DNA of 64,000 nt, taken from positions 1,798,001 to 1,862,000 of the forward strand of contig NZ_CP157967.1 in the NCBI RefSeq assembly GCF_040215725.1, given 5' to 3'. Positions 9,061 to 17,505 of this stretch are shown piece after piece. The position numbers and the translations under genes were made by a program. This DNA is from Rhizobium sp. ZPR4 (GTDB lineage Bacteria; Pseudomonadota; Alphaproteobacteria; Rhizobiales; Rhizobiaceae). A model generated the notes under the pieces. It made no database searches. It saw only the letters and a list, made by a program, of their open reading frames with translations, and had not been told where the DNA came from. The stretch's first letter is position 1. Every line of letters starts with the position of its first letter.

Positions 9061-10278
9061 ATGGGGACTGTTTCGCAGTTGCACGAACGCGTCAGGCCGC
9101 CCGCCCATCGCGTCCAAAGCGAAGAGGAAGCGCTCGACATCGCACGTTCGCTCGCGGCCGGCTTCGCTCCGCAGGCAAGCGATCGCGATATCAACCGCAT
9201 CCTGCCCTATGACGAGATCGAAGCCCTGTCCCAATCGGGCCTGCTTGGGATTTCCGTTCCTTCAGAACATGGTGGCATCGATATTTCAAACTGCGTTCTC
9301 GCCGAGGTCATAGCCATCCTCGCAGAGGCCGATCCTTCCATAGCACAGATATTGCAAACGCATTTTCATGTACTGGAAGCGGTGAGAATTGCGGGCGGCG
9401 AGGACCAGCGGGCATCTCTTTTCGACCGCGCCATTACAGGCGATCGTTTCGGCAGCATCTTTTCCGAGTCCGATGCAAGCGGCACCGACCAGCATTCCTT
9501 GCATCTGACAGCGGACGGGCTTGGCTTCCGCCTCAACGGACGGAGCCAGGCCTCCGCCAGCATTCTGTTTGCGGACTGGATCGCGCTATTCACGGCGGAC
9601 AAACGCAAGGGACCGATAGCCGCTGTCGTGTCTAGAAATACGGAGGGCATCCAGATCATTGACGACTGGGATGGCTTTGGTCAGCGTACGTCCGGAAACG
9701 GCACGACCATATTGCATAACGTCTATCTCAATGCCGATGCCCTGCTCCTGCACCGGGAAAAGTTGGCTGAACCCACAGTGATCGATAGCGTGAACCATCT
9801 CACGCGCGCGGGCATCAATCTTGGTATTGCCCGCTCCGCATTGGCGGCGGCGATGGAATTCGTGCGGGCTCGCTCTCACTCAGAGGAAAGCAACGAGGAT
9901 AAGCGAGCCGTCAATGATCCACTAATCGTGACGAGGATCGGCGAGATTGCCATCCGCATCGAAGCGGCGACGGCGATGATGGAGCGTGCCGGCGGCAAGA
10001 TCGATGCCGCGCAGATCAATCTCACCGAAGATCATGTTATCGACGCAGCGCTCTCCGTAGCTGCAGCCCAGACGATTACGGCTGACATTGCGATGGAAGC
10101 AGCCAACACGCTGTTCGAACTTGCGGGCTCAGAGTCGGCGCGCATCGGGCTCAACCTCGATCGCCACTGGCGCAACGCCCGCATTCACACGCTGCATGAG
10201 CCGGCACATCGGAAATACCACACCGTCGGCAACTATCATCTCAACGGCGTAAAGCCATCGAAGAACTCGTTGCCTTAA
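9061..10278 (+). CDS. SfnB-family sulfur-acquisition flavoprotein (acyl-CoA dehydrogenase fold)
   Basis: 405-aa member of the acyl-CoA dehydrogenase/DszC superfamily, closest in pattern to SfnB-type oxidoreductases used to obtain sulfur from organosulfur compounds such as sulfones. Visible family features are GLLGISVPSEHGGIDIS near residues 60-76, a FAD-binding middle domain (FGSIFSESDASGT) and the C-terminal HWRNARIHTLHEPAHRK plus YHTVGNYHLNG, typical of the SfnB group. The Shine-Dalgarno GAGGAG lies seven bases before the ATG. A monooxygenase role with reduced flavin is family knowledge; the actual substrate is not visible. It is flanked by an Rrf2 regulator (convergent) and two FAD/NAD(P) oxidoreductases. 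Confidence 0.85.
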   Translation: MGTVSQLHERVRPPAHRVQSEEEALDIARSLAAGFAPQASDRDINRILPYDEIEALSQSGLLGISVPSEHGGIDISNCVLAEVIAILAEADPSIAQILQTHFHVLEAVRIAGGEDQRASLFDRAITGDRFGSIFSESDASGTDQHSLHLTADGLGFRLNGRSQASASILFADWIALFTADKRKGPIAAVVSRNTEGIQIIDDWDGFGQRTSGNGTTILHNVYLNADALLLHREKLAEPTVIDSVNHLTRAGINLGIARSALAAAMEFVRARSHSEESNEDKRAVNDPLIVTRIGEIAIRIEAATAMMERAGGKIDAAQINLTEDHVIDAALSVAAAQTITADIAMEAANTLFELAGSESARIGLNLDRHWRNARIHTLHEPAHRKYHTVGNYHLNGVKPSKNSLP

Positions 10279-10303
10279 TGGGCATCAGGGCACAACGGCA
10301 AGA

Positions 10304-10771
10304 TCAACCGATGTGCGAAGCCCGGCGGTCTTCCCGTTCCGGGATCTCAACGTCTGCGCCGCCGGCAACGAACTGCTCCAGCGACATGTTGTCGAGAATC
10401 TCGGCAATAGCGTCACGCACCTCCGTCATCGAGCGCCGCACCTGACAGCGCTCCGGATCGGAACAGTCGTCGCAGGCTTCATAGGCCGTTCGGCTGGCGC
10501 AGCGGATGGGTGCCAACGGACCGTCCAAGGTGCGGATGACATGGCCGATGCGGATTTCGGATGCGGGACGCGACAGCGAATAACCGCCGCCGGGGCCTTT
10601 CTTCGAACGCAACACGCCGGCGTTTCGCAATTCGAGGAGGATGGTATCGAGAAACTTCTTCGGAATATTGTTGCGTAACGCGATATCGTTGATGAACGCG
10701 GTTTCACCCGGACCGAGGCGTGCGAGATCCACCAGCGCCTTCAATCCGTATTTTCCTTTTTTCGTAAGCAT
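10304..10771 (-). CDS. Rrf2-family transcriptional regulator with a four-cysteine cluster
   Basis: 155-aa winged-helix regulator. The N-terminal half is the Rrf2 DNA-binding domain (KGKYGLKALVDLARL, then IPKKFLDTILLELRNAGVLR and the GPGGGYSLSRP wing). Cysteines at 91, 100, 103 and 109 form the cluster expected of iron-sulfur or redox-sensing Rrf2 proteins, here with four rather than the usual three. It is convergent with the SfnB-like gene, and the cluster of flavin enzymes around it may be its regulon. It could belong to the CymR-like sulfur regulators, given the SfnB neighbour, but that is inference. Confidence 0.88.
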   Translation of the reverse strand: MLTKKGKYGLKALVDLARLGPGETAFINDIALRNNIPKKFLDTILLELRNAGVLRSKKGPGGGYSLSRPASEIRIGHVIRTLDGPLAPIRCASRTAYEACDDCSDPERCQVRRSMTEVRDAIAEILDNMSLEQFVAGGADVEIPEREDRRASHIG

Positions 10772-10977
10772 CGCCGTCCGCTTTACTGCAAAGTCGATTG
10801 TTGAAACCCGGCGTGGCTCGAAAGAGACTCAACGGGCCGGTCTTGTCAGCATGGATTGCGGAAGTAACCCCGCAGCCCCTTACGAACAAGACAGTAACTC
10901 ACAAATTGTATAGTTTATATGAGTAAATTTAGGCAATTGTATCGCCTAAGCAACGAATTTGCGGCTTTTCTTGGATT

Positions 10978-12480
10978 TTAGGCGGCGCTACTGTCCAAAT
11001 ATGCCTTCCTTTGCCCACGCCCATGGTCGGTGATGGCGCCAGCCACCTGTTCAGCCACCAGAACGGCGTGCTCGACCACTTCGGGCAATCCCATCAATTC
11101 GCCGAAGGTTCCGCGCGCGAGTGGTCCAGAGATAAACAGGGAAGGTATCACGGCTCCATCGCCGGCAAGCGCGCGCGATCGCGTATCGCAGGAAAATCCC
11201 AACCGTGCCGGGTCCATCGCAAGATGCCCGGCCTTCGACATTTCATCGATCCAGCCCTGTGATTGCAGTATGCCGCGGTGTCCGGGACCGGTGGTGACCA
11301 CGACCGCATCGAATTGCCTTTCAACCGATTGTTCGGAACGGCTGAGCCGCAAGGTACAATCGATGATGCCATCGGCGACGCCGACAGCTGCGACCGAAGC
11401 CGCCAGTATTTCCAGCCGGCCGCTTGCGAGCGCTCCTTCGCTGACAGCCTCCACCTGTGGCGCGACACGAAACCGATGCACATCCCAGAACGGCCTCAAA
11501 TGCCGTACGAGACGCCGCCGCTCCGCAATCGGCAGCGCCTGCCAGACATGCCGGCCCTGCGCCCTCACCTGATCGATGACAGCATGCCAGCTGCGGCCTT
11601 CTCCTTGCGCCTTGCGGATGGCGGCGCGCACGCTGCGCAGCAGCTCAACTGCCGTCTTCGACGGCTGATTGGCGAAATCGCCAAACGGTTCCTGTTTGAC
11701 CGCCGCATGGCCACGCGAGCGCAGACCGCGTCGGGATATGGCAGTGACCGGTCCCTTGTGACCTCTGAGATCGAGCGACGCAATGACGTCGGCCGAGGTC
11801 AAGCCATTGCCGACGACCAGAACTCGATCCCCGGCACGAATGGCCGCAAGCGCATCCGGCCGCGTCGGATTGGGAATGAAGCGAGGATGATCGCTAAGCG
11901 CATCCTGCAGCACTTGTGGCGGCAGGGGGGACGGATGGCTGGTGGCGATGACGAGAATATCAGCATCCACACACTGTCCGTCAGTACCGGTGACCGTCCA
12001 ACGGCTGCCCGTCCTCTGAATGCGCTCGACGCTTTGCTTGACATGGAGGAGCCGCCCATTCTCGACAAAAGGGCGGATCATGCTGTTGATATAGTTGCCG
12101 AAAACGGAGCGCCGCGGGAAAAAGCCGCCATTGACGGCAACCGCCACATCATCATCGGCAAGCGCATCATTCTCCAGCAGCCAGCGCTGAAAATGTTCGA
12201 TGTCATCGGGCAGCAGGCTCATCTTCGCCGCGGGCACGTTGATCCGGTGGGCAGGATCTTGTGTGTCGTAGGCAAGCCCTGCCCCCAAACGCTCCCTTGG
12301 CTCGAATATAAAGAGCTGACCACCCCGCACCGACTGCTTCTGTAGCAAATGGAAGGCAACCGCCGTCCCGGAAACGCCGCCGCCGACTATGACGATAACA
12401 GGCAGATCAGACGCCTGGTGGTCCGAGCCAATGGTCAATAGCCAACTCCCTCCAGATCGATCGCCACGCGAATTCTGCAT
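10978..12480 (-). CDS. FAD/NAD(P)-binding oxidoreductase (PF13454-type), copy 2
   Basis: About 500-aa relative of the oxidoreductase at 6930-8345. The motif VIVIVGGGVSGTAVAF lies near residues 27-42, with INVPAAKMSLLPDDIEHFQRWL (in pieces near 83-105) and a second dinucleotide fold VLVVGNGLTSADVIASL in the middle. The C-terminal segment PSLFISGPLARGTFGELMG is typical of the family. The frame is open to 12657; the ATG at 12480 is used because it is the last one before the conserved fold, but no clear Shine-Dalgarno is present and 12504 is an alternative. No neighbour shares its strand closely, so it is probably monocistronic. Function unknown. Confidence 0.82.
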   Translation of the reverse strand: MQNSRGDRSGGSWLLTIGSDHQASDLPVIVIVGGGVSGTAVAFHLLQKQSVRGGQLFIFEPRERLGAGLAYDTQDPAHRINVPAAKMSLLPDDIEHFQRWLLENDALADDDVAVAVNGGFFPRRSVFGNYINSMIRPFVENGRLLHVKQSVERIQRTGSRWTVTGTDGQCVDADILVIATSHPSPLPPQVLQDALSDHPRFIPNPTRPDALAAIRAGDRVLVVGNGLTSADVIASLDLRGHKGPVTAISRRGLRSRGHAAVKQEPFGDFANQPSKTAVELLRSVRAAIRKAQGEGRSWHAVIDQVRAQGRHVWQALPIAERRRLVRHLRPFWDVHRFRVAPQVEAVSEGALASGRLEILAASVAAVGVADGIIDCTLRLSRSEQSVERQFDAVVVTTGPGHRGILQSQGWIDEMSKAGHLAMDPARLGFSCDTRSRALAGDGAVIPSLFISGPLARGTFGELMGLPEVVEHAVLVAEQVAGAITDHGRGQRKAYLDSSAA

Positions 12481-12669
12481 CCATCGGGCAACCGCAATTA
12501 TCATTGGGATAATGATATACTCTATAAAATTTATTGACAACACGATTGCAGCGCGTGCCCGCCCTCGCCGCAACCAACGGCAGTCAATACAGTACTGATA
12601 TGCCTTTGCAAACAAGCGGTTATTTGTGCCTCGCACAACATTGTTTTTGCATCGCAAGATGTAAAAAAC

Positions 12670-12698
12670 TTGGCATACACCTGTTAGAGGAACATACT
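12670..12698 (+). promoter_or_regulatory. Candidate promoter for the small membrane protein gene
   Basis: TTGGCA at 12670-12675 and CATACT at 12693-12698 are separated by 17 bases, the spacing of a sigma-70 promoter, and lie 44 bases upstream of a short ORF with a strong Shine-Dalgarno. Both boxes are imperfect, so this is a candidate only. Confidence 0.4.
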
Positions 12699-12741
12699 AG
12701 CGGTTGTTCTGGTTCGTGTTCTCTGTGGGAGGAGAAGCATC

Positions 12742-12846
12742 ATGGAACTACTTCGTCTGCTCACCGCGTTCGACTATACGTTGATGCTGATTCTGGCCGC
12801 CATATTTGTGTTCAGCGTCATGGAACGCGGACATAGGAAACACTGA
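12742..12846 (+). CDS. 34-aa single-membrane-segment protein
   Basis: Very short ORF encoding a protein that begins MELLRLLTAFDYTLMLILAA and continues with a hydrophobic helix ending VFSVMERGHRKH. The hydrophobic core is about residues 12-27 and the C-terminus is positively charged, which predicts an inner-membrane protein with its C-terminus in the cytoplasm. GGGAGGAG lies eight bases upstream of the ATG, one of the strongest ribosome sites in the window. Small helices of this size often act as subunits of membrane complexes, but no specific family is recognised. Confidence 0.6.
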   Translation: MELLRLLTAFDYTLMLILAAIFVFSVMERGHRKH

Positions 12847-12973
12847 CCGCATACGGTCGAAAGCGGTGGCCATTGCCGTCAGGCGGACATGTCTGACGTG
12901 AGTTGAAGTGCGCGGCTGAACCAGCTGGCAAGGTCGCCTGCCTGACATGATCAGGTCCATACGGCGAAGCCAC

Positions 12974-13754
12974 CTATAGCGACGACAGGATTTGCCGATG
13001 CAGATAGGCCGCTGTGTAGCGAGCCTCACCCTGGCGAAACTTCCAATCATCCTGCGTTTCCCCCATATAGGCATCGCGAGCAAGCTGCATTGCCGTTCGG
13101 ATTACTTGTGCAGGCAGGCGCTGCATGGCCCAACCGGCGGCGATGTCCTTGCTGACAAACTCCGCTGTCGCCGCCGTTCTCCACATACGGGCCAGTGTCA
13201 GCAGGACATTCCGCTCATCTCCATGCAGATTGGCAAGCAAGGCCGGCAGCGCCTCCCGCAGAGCGCGTCCTATCTCCCGCTGGAACCTCAGCAAGAAGAT
13301 CACCAGGAGCCGGGCCCAATAGCGTTAGAGCCTGCTGCCGCGCCTGAGCCAGGACGAGCGTGATGTCCGGATCACAATGAGGCACAGGGAGCCCGCCGGC
13401 CTCGAAGCTGTCGCGCAACCATTCACCATAGATGAACTCACCACACACCGGAAAAACCGGTGCTGCAAGACGATCCTTCAAAAACACCATGAGTTCGATG
13501 CAGCGCGGAGCACCAGGCAGGACCGGGTGACGACCCGAAACCTCCAGCAGACGAGCAAGCAGGCATTTGCGCATGGAATCGGTCATCGGGAGATCGATGA
13601 TCGCCAAAACATCCACATCGCTTTGCGGCCGCAATCCGCCCGCGATCGCCGATCCATGCAGATAGACGGCCTGGAGATGGCCACCGAAAACTTCCTTGGC
13701 AATTGCCAGAACCGCCCGAGCTCCTGCTGGAATTTCTGATGTTGCAACCCGCAT
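12974..13754 (-). pseudogene. aadA-like aminoglycoside nucleotidyltransferase, frameshifted
   Basis: Two overlapping frames together give one ANT(3'')/AadA-type streptomycin-spectinomycin adenylyltransferase of normal size (about 260 aa). The N-terminal frame has the nucleotidyltransferase motif LHGSAIAGGLRPQSDVDVLA and ends out of frame after GDLLAEVPAGD. The second frame resumes with GRALREALPALLANLHGDER and NVLLTLARMWRTAATAEFVS, which match the family C-terminus. The junction is near 13275-13285 and needs a +1 shift (one inserted or two lost bases). The start has GGAG seven bases upstream. Either a real pseudogene or a sequencing error; the second half is well conserved, so the damage would be recent. 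Confidence 0.75.
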
Positions 13755-14077
13755 GCAATCTCCGATCGCGAGCATTCGCTTATAGTGATCGAAGAGCCGC
13801 TTTTGCAGCCCCATGCAAACTCTTCATCTTCGTAGCCGTGAAATCAAAGAATATCGATCTCGCAAGATTTCCAATAGGAGCCGGATCGAAGTCCTTTGAT
13901 TTGAGAATGAAGCTGCATGATTATACTTGCAAAAATCAGAGCAGACATTGCAGCACAGGATTGTATAATCCGACGCATCTATTCATGAATCTGCGAAAAT
14001 ATTCCACAAGCTTCGCGCAAACAATTCCTAGGATATTTACCGATATCGACAAGACATGAAGCAACGGGGATATACTT
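13755..14077. other. Intergenic region upstream of two divergent small genes
   Basis: About 320 bases with lower G+C than the surroundings and no supported gene. It contains a TATAAT at about 13965 that could be a -10 box, but the matching -35 position is poor. The promoters of the aadA-like pseudogene (minus) and of the 40-codon ORF (plus) should lie here. Confidence 0.35.
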
Positions 14078-14200
14078 ATGATTTACGATTGGGATGGCAC
14101 AAAGACACGCCGGATGAGAAGGCTGAAATATGGGCTTTCCCTATTTCTCTTCACGATATCGGTAACCGCACCAACGGCGTTTCTGCTGCATCTGCGCTGA
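14078..14200 (+). CDS. 40-aa putative small membrane protein
   Basis: Short ORF starting MIYDWDGTKTRRMRRLKYGL and continuing with a hydrophobic segment of about 19 residues that ends FLLHLR. The positively charged stretch before the helix favours an N-in orientation in the inner membrane. A GGGGA purine run lies about eight bases upstream of the ATG. A longer overlapping frame (14056-14292) has no Shine-Dalgarno and was rejected in its favour. No family recognised; coding status rests on the ribosome site and the membrane-protein pattern. Confidence 0.5.
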   Translation: MIYDWDGTKTRRMRRLKYGLSLFLFTISVTAPTAFLLHLR

Positions 14201-14400
14201 ACCGGGCTTTGCCTTCCATCAGAGGGATCGTTCATTCTCTTCTCGTCTCACAGCCTGCTCTGCTGCTCAGACGTCGTTCACCCGAAGACTAGGCGAGAGA
14301 CGCTGGATAGCGAGGCTCATCTCAAGCCGGGCTAAGAAGAGAACCCGCTCTGCAGGACGACGAACGAATATGAACAACCTGCATCGATAGCTGGGAGGAC

Positions 14401-14706
14401 ATGATGGAAGACCTACTGAAACTATTGATCTTCTTTGTAGTCGTTGGCGGACTGATCTACCTCCTGGGGAGCATGGACGCCATGAAGGCTAAGGCGGCAA
14501 TTGCGAGGTGGCCATTGGAACCGTGCTTCCGCTGTGGGCGAGACAAGGTCCACCTGCAACGCAAGACAAAGGACGACTGGTATGTCAGATGTTATTCGTG
14601 TGGCGCCCAGACCGAACCCGTGATTTTTGCCAGTGCCGCCATATCCGCCTGGAATAAAATCAATGCCGCGTTGAAGAGCGCAGGTAACGATGGCCAGCCC
14701 GACTAG
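14401..14706 (+). CDS. Membrane-anchored Lar-like zinc-ribbon protein
   Basis: 101-aa protein with an N-terminal hydrophobic helix (LLIFFVVVGGLIYLLGSM, residues about 7-25) followed by a small zinc-ribbon: CFRCG near 42-46, then CYSCGAQT near 66-73, and a terminal WNKIN. The CxxCG...CxxCG...AxxAWN pattern is that of the Lar/restriction-alleviation family (PF14354), which is usually soluble and phage- or plasmid-borne; a membrane anchor is unusual. GGGAGGAC precedes the first ATG. Whether it affects any restriction system is unknown; no restriction genes are in the window. Confidence 0.65.
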   Translation: MMEDLLKLLIFFVVVGGLIYLLGSMDAMKAKAAIARWPLEPCFRCGRDKVHLQRKTKDDWYVRCYSCGAQTEPVIFASAAISAWNKINAALKSAGNDGQPD

Positions 14707-14801
14707 TCTCAGACAAGATCATCACCTCGGCAGCTTTTGCAAGGCTTCGTCCTGAGAACACAGCAACGACTGCAGCATCCGGGATCAATCCATCGCGATG
14801 G

Positions 14802-14827
14802 GGAACCAAAGCAAGCCACCGTTCGTT
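14802..14827 (+). promoter_or_regulatory. EcfG-type general stress promoter
   Basis: GGAAC at 14802-14806 and CGTT at 14824-14827 are 17 bases apart, matching the alphaproteobacterial EcfG (general stress sigma factor) consensus. Transcription would start about 25-30 bases before the DUF883-type gene at 14862, whose E. coli relatives are stationary-phase genes. Confidence 0.55.
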
Positions 14828-14861
14828 CCTAAAGGCACTTCCCGCTATCAAGGAGAACATC

Positions 14862-15158
14862 ATGGCCGACGCTTCGCTGGACAAGGATATCAACGCTCAG
14901 ATCAACGAGCTCCGCAGCCAGATCGATAAGCTCTCCACCGAGTTGGCAAGACGGATCGACAGCGCCTCGGATCGCGCCGACGAGGCCCTTTCTTCGGCGA
15001 GGGGAAAAGTTGCAAGCATCGCGGACCATGCCCGCTCGGAGGGCAGGAACGTGGCGCAGGCCGCCAGGGAAAATCCGACAGCCACGAGCTCGGTCCTGAT
15101 CGTGACGGCGCTTCTTGGTCTATTTACCGGCCTTCTGCTGGGCAGGCTCTCCGACTGA
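14862..15158 (+). CDS. DUF883/ElaB-YqjD-type membrane-anchored protein
   Basis: 98-aa protein with a long amphipathic coiled-coil (residues about 5-70, heptads such as INELRSQIDKLSTELARRID) and a C-terminal hydrophobic anchor (SSVLIVTALLGLFTGLLLGR). This is the architecture of ElaB/YqjD/YgaM proteins, C-tail anchored inner-membrane proteins that associate with ribosomes in stationary phase in E. coli. AAGGAG lies seven bases before the ATG and an EcfG-like promoter sits just upstream, which fits a stress-induced role. Confidence 0.8.
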   Translation: MADASLDKDINAQINELRSQIDKLSTELARRIDSASDRADEALSSARGKVASIADHARSEGRNVAQAARENPTATSSVLIVTALLGLFTGLLLGRLSD

Positions 15159-15581
15159 TCCGAAACCCTACCGGCCGAAGACATCGACCACCGCTTGTCC
15201 GTTCAGGCGGCGGACGAGCGCACGCCTTATGTGGCTCTCTTGTCATCAAGAACAGGAAGTCACTGAGCTGGCAAAAGGCCTGAACAGAAGCAATAGCTTC
15301 GAAAGCCAAATCAAATCCAGCCCGATCAGAAAATCGTCCTACAACCGTTCCCGAGGCCATTCAGGGCGGCGCGAGCCGCGCCTCACCTCATATTGCCCTG
15401 ACACAAAACATGTCGCTTCCATTCGAGGCTTGTCGACGCCCAATGTTCGCGTCTGCGACGGAAGTCTTGGAACTGGTGAAAGAGCGGAAAGTGAGTTGGA
15501 AGCCATTTCCGATGCGCTGGAAACCGCGCAGCCGAAAACCCTTGAAACGTTACAGATTAGTCAACGATTTCAAGAGGTTTT
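15159..15581. other. Intergenic region before tRNA-Lys
   Basis: About 420 bases with no supported gene on either strand. A frame of about 150 codons crosses it on the plus strand but has no ribosome site and reads into the tRNA. No clear terminator hairpin for the DUF883 gene was found. Confidence 0.4.
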
Positions 15582-15657
<76 letters not shown>

Positions 15658-15781
15658 GTACCGCTTGCTGGCGGCGTGACCGGGCATATAAATAGGATCG
15701 GTTTGATTGTCCAGCGGCCAGACGAATTTTCTTTATCTTTTTGTCAAAAAAATTTCAGAGGCCGCCGAAAACTCAATAAAA

Positions 15782-16711
15782 TCAAAGCTCAAGAATTCCT
15801 GACGCAACACGCACCGCCTGGCCGCCGATACGGGCATTGGCGATCAGGCCACCATCGATGTCGAGGTGAAGATGAATCAGCGACGGCCGCCCCATCTCGA
15901 TGCCCTGCTCTATGATGACCGGATGATGCCCATCCGGCAGCGCGTCGAACTGATTGATCGCACCGGATAGCGCCGCCACTGCGGCACCTGTCGCCGGGTC
16001 CTCGACGATACCCATTCCCACGGGGAACATGCGCGCATGGAATTTGGCAACGTGATTGACGCCACCGCGACAATAAATGAAAGCCGAGGCAAGCGCGCCG
16101 TCGACGAAGGGCACCGTCTTTTCCCAGAGCTGCAGATCGAATTCCAGCCGTTCTGCCGCGCCGACATCATGCACCGGCACCAGAAGGAACGGCACACCGG
16201 CACTCCAGATGGAGGGAACATGATTCTCGAAGCCGATCTCGGTGATTTTCAGGCTGAGCGCGTTGGCGATATCGGCTCTGTCGAGCGGCAGAAGGATCTC
16301 CTGCGACTTCTTCGGCAGGTCGAACTCGGCAAAGCTCGCCTTGTTCTGCCGCAGCTTGATGGCACAGCGCACCGGCCCGACACGCTCGTCGAGAACCGAA
16401 ACAAGATCGAGATCTCCGCCGTGATTGGCATGGGCCTTCTCCGCCAAGGCGATCGCTGTGCCGACGGTCGGATGTCCGGCAAACGGGAGTTCGCGGCCCG
16501 GCGTGAATATTCGCAGGCTCGCCGTATGGGCGGGATTTTGCGGCGGCAGCACGAATACGGTCTCGGAAAGGTTCATCTCCCTGGCAATCGCCTGCATCGC
16601 CTCGTCGCTCAACCCCTCGGCATCGAAGATGACCGCAAGTGGATTGCCCGCCAGTTTGTTGTCGGTGAACACATCATAGACACTATAGCTGCGTGCCAAT
16701 CCGGCCTCCAT
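15782..16711 (-). CDS. PhzF-family isomerase/epimerase-like protein
   Basis: 309-aa protein of the PhzF (phenazine biosynthesis-like) superfamily, with a diaminopimelate-epimerase fold. The N-terminal [19 protein letters not shown], the catalytic glutamate in [10 protein letters not shown] (E50), the [13 protein letters not shown] loop near 79-90 and [13 protein letters not shown] in the C-terminal half are all present. Family members isomerise or have unknown substrates, so the reaction here is not known; phenazine synthesis is not implied because no other phz gene is present. It starts 56 bases downstream of the NUDIX gene and may be the last gene of the long minus-strand train. Confidence 0.85.
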   Translation of the reverse strand: MEAGLARSYSVYDVFTDNKLAGNPLAVIFDAEGLSDEAMQAIAREMNLSETVFVLPPQNPAHTASLRIFTPGRELPFAGHPTVGTAIALAEKAHANHGGDLDLVSVLDERVGPVRCAIKLRQNKASFAEFDLPKKSQEILLPLDRADIANALSLKITEIGFENHVPSIWSAGVPFLLVPVHDVGAAERLEFDLQLWEKTVPFVDGALASAFIYCRGGVNHVAKFHARMFPVGMGIVEDPATGAAVAALSGAINQFDALPDGHHPVIIEQGIEMGRPSLIHLHLDIDGGLIANARIGGQAVRVASGILEL

Positions 16712-16767
16712 CCATACTTCCAGACTTGATTATTCATACCGGCAAGCGACCACAGCGCAAGCCCAAG

Positions 16768-17505
16768 CTATCTGCCGTCACCGAAGAACCAGGCGAGGAT
16801 CGGCAGCATCGCGACATTGTAGCGCTGCGCCGCTGGATCAGCCGAACGAATCGCGACCACACCGTCGACTTCATCCTCTTCGGAAACCAGCACATGTGCC
16901 TCGATTCGCCGCAACATATCCTCGGCTGTCCAGGGAAAGCGGAAAACGCGGAAGAGCGTGACCGAACGGCTTATATGGGTAGCATAGTACTGAGGATCTG
17001 CGGTCGCATCATTCAGATCCAGACCGGTTTCCTCCAGCACTTCGCGCCGCATGTTGCCCGCCACATCTGCATGTCCGTCAACGATATCGTTCTCATCCAG
17101 CGAGCCGGCAGCGCAATAGACCTGTCCGGGATTGGCTGTATGCGGCGCCATGCGGATCGCGATGATAGCATTATCGGACGACACCACAACCGCAAGGCCG
17201 AAAAGGTGAAAACCACCCGGCTGCCTCTGCCTGCGCCACCAGAGAAACGTCGAGAAAGATGTTACATAGGATTCCCCCGTCACAGCGCCGTCAACAATCG
17301 ACAGCCGGTGCTGGAACACCATGCGGCCATCATAGAGGGCTGGATTGGCGGCGATTTCCCTTGCCCAGCTCTCCTGAGCCGCCTCCCGCTCGCGAACATG
17401 GAAGGGATGCTCTCCGGGAAGGACAGCAAGATCGATGCTGGAGATGGGAAATACAGTGCCTTCCGGCGGCCAGCCGGCCGTATCGTTTTGTTCTGAAACG
17501 CTCAT
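16768..17505 (-). CDS. NUDIX hydrolase
   Basis: 245-aa protein with a C-terminal NUDIX domain. The NUDIX box can be read as GSLDENDIVDG followed by the diagnostic helix REVLEETGLDL (residues about 155-165), which supplies the metal-binding glutamates. The N-terminal about 100 residues are not recognised. Its ATG overlaps the stop of the EEP-family gene by four bases (ATGA), so the two are translationally coupled. Substrates of NUDIX enzymes are nucleoside diphosphate derivatives; the particular one is unknown. The spacing between the glycine and the REVLEETG helix is longer than the canonical GX5EX7REUXEEXGU, so the box is slightly atypical. Confidence 0.82.
   Translation of the reverse strand: MSVSEQNDTAGWPPEGTVFPISSIDLAVLPGEHPFHVREREAAQESWAREIAANPALYDGRMVFQHRLSIVDGAVTGESYVTSFSTFLWWRRQRQPGGFHLFGLAVVVSSDNAIIAIRMAPHTANPGQVYCAAGSLDENDIVDGHADVAGNMRREVLEETGLDLNDATADPQYYATHISRSVTLFRVFRFPWTAEDMLRRIEAHVLVSEEDEVDGVVAIRSADPAAQRYNVAMLPILAWFFGDGR

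Noticed and set aside
12534..12539. TTGACA hexamer as a -35 box
   Set aside because: No -10 sequence at the right spacing on the plus strand, and the nearest gene with a good ribosome site begins 200 bases away with a better promoter candidate.
14056..14292. 78-codon frame overlapping the 40-codon small ORF
   Set aside because: No ribosome site and irregular composition; the overlapping shorter ORF at 14078 has the better start and a membrane-protein pattern.
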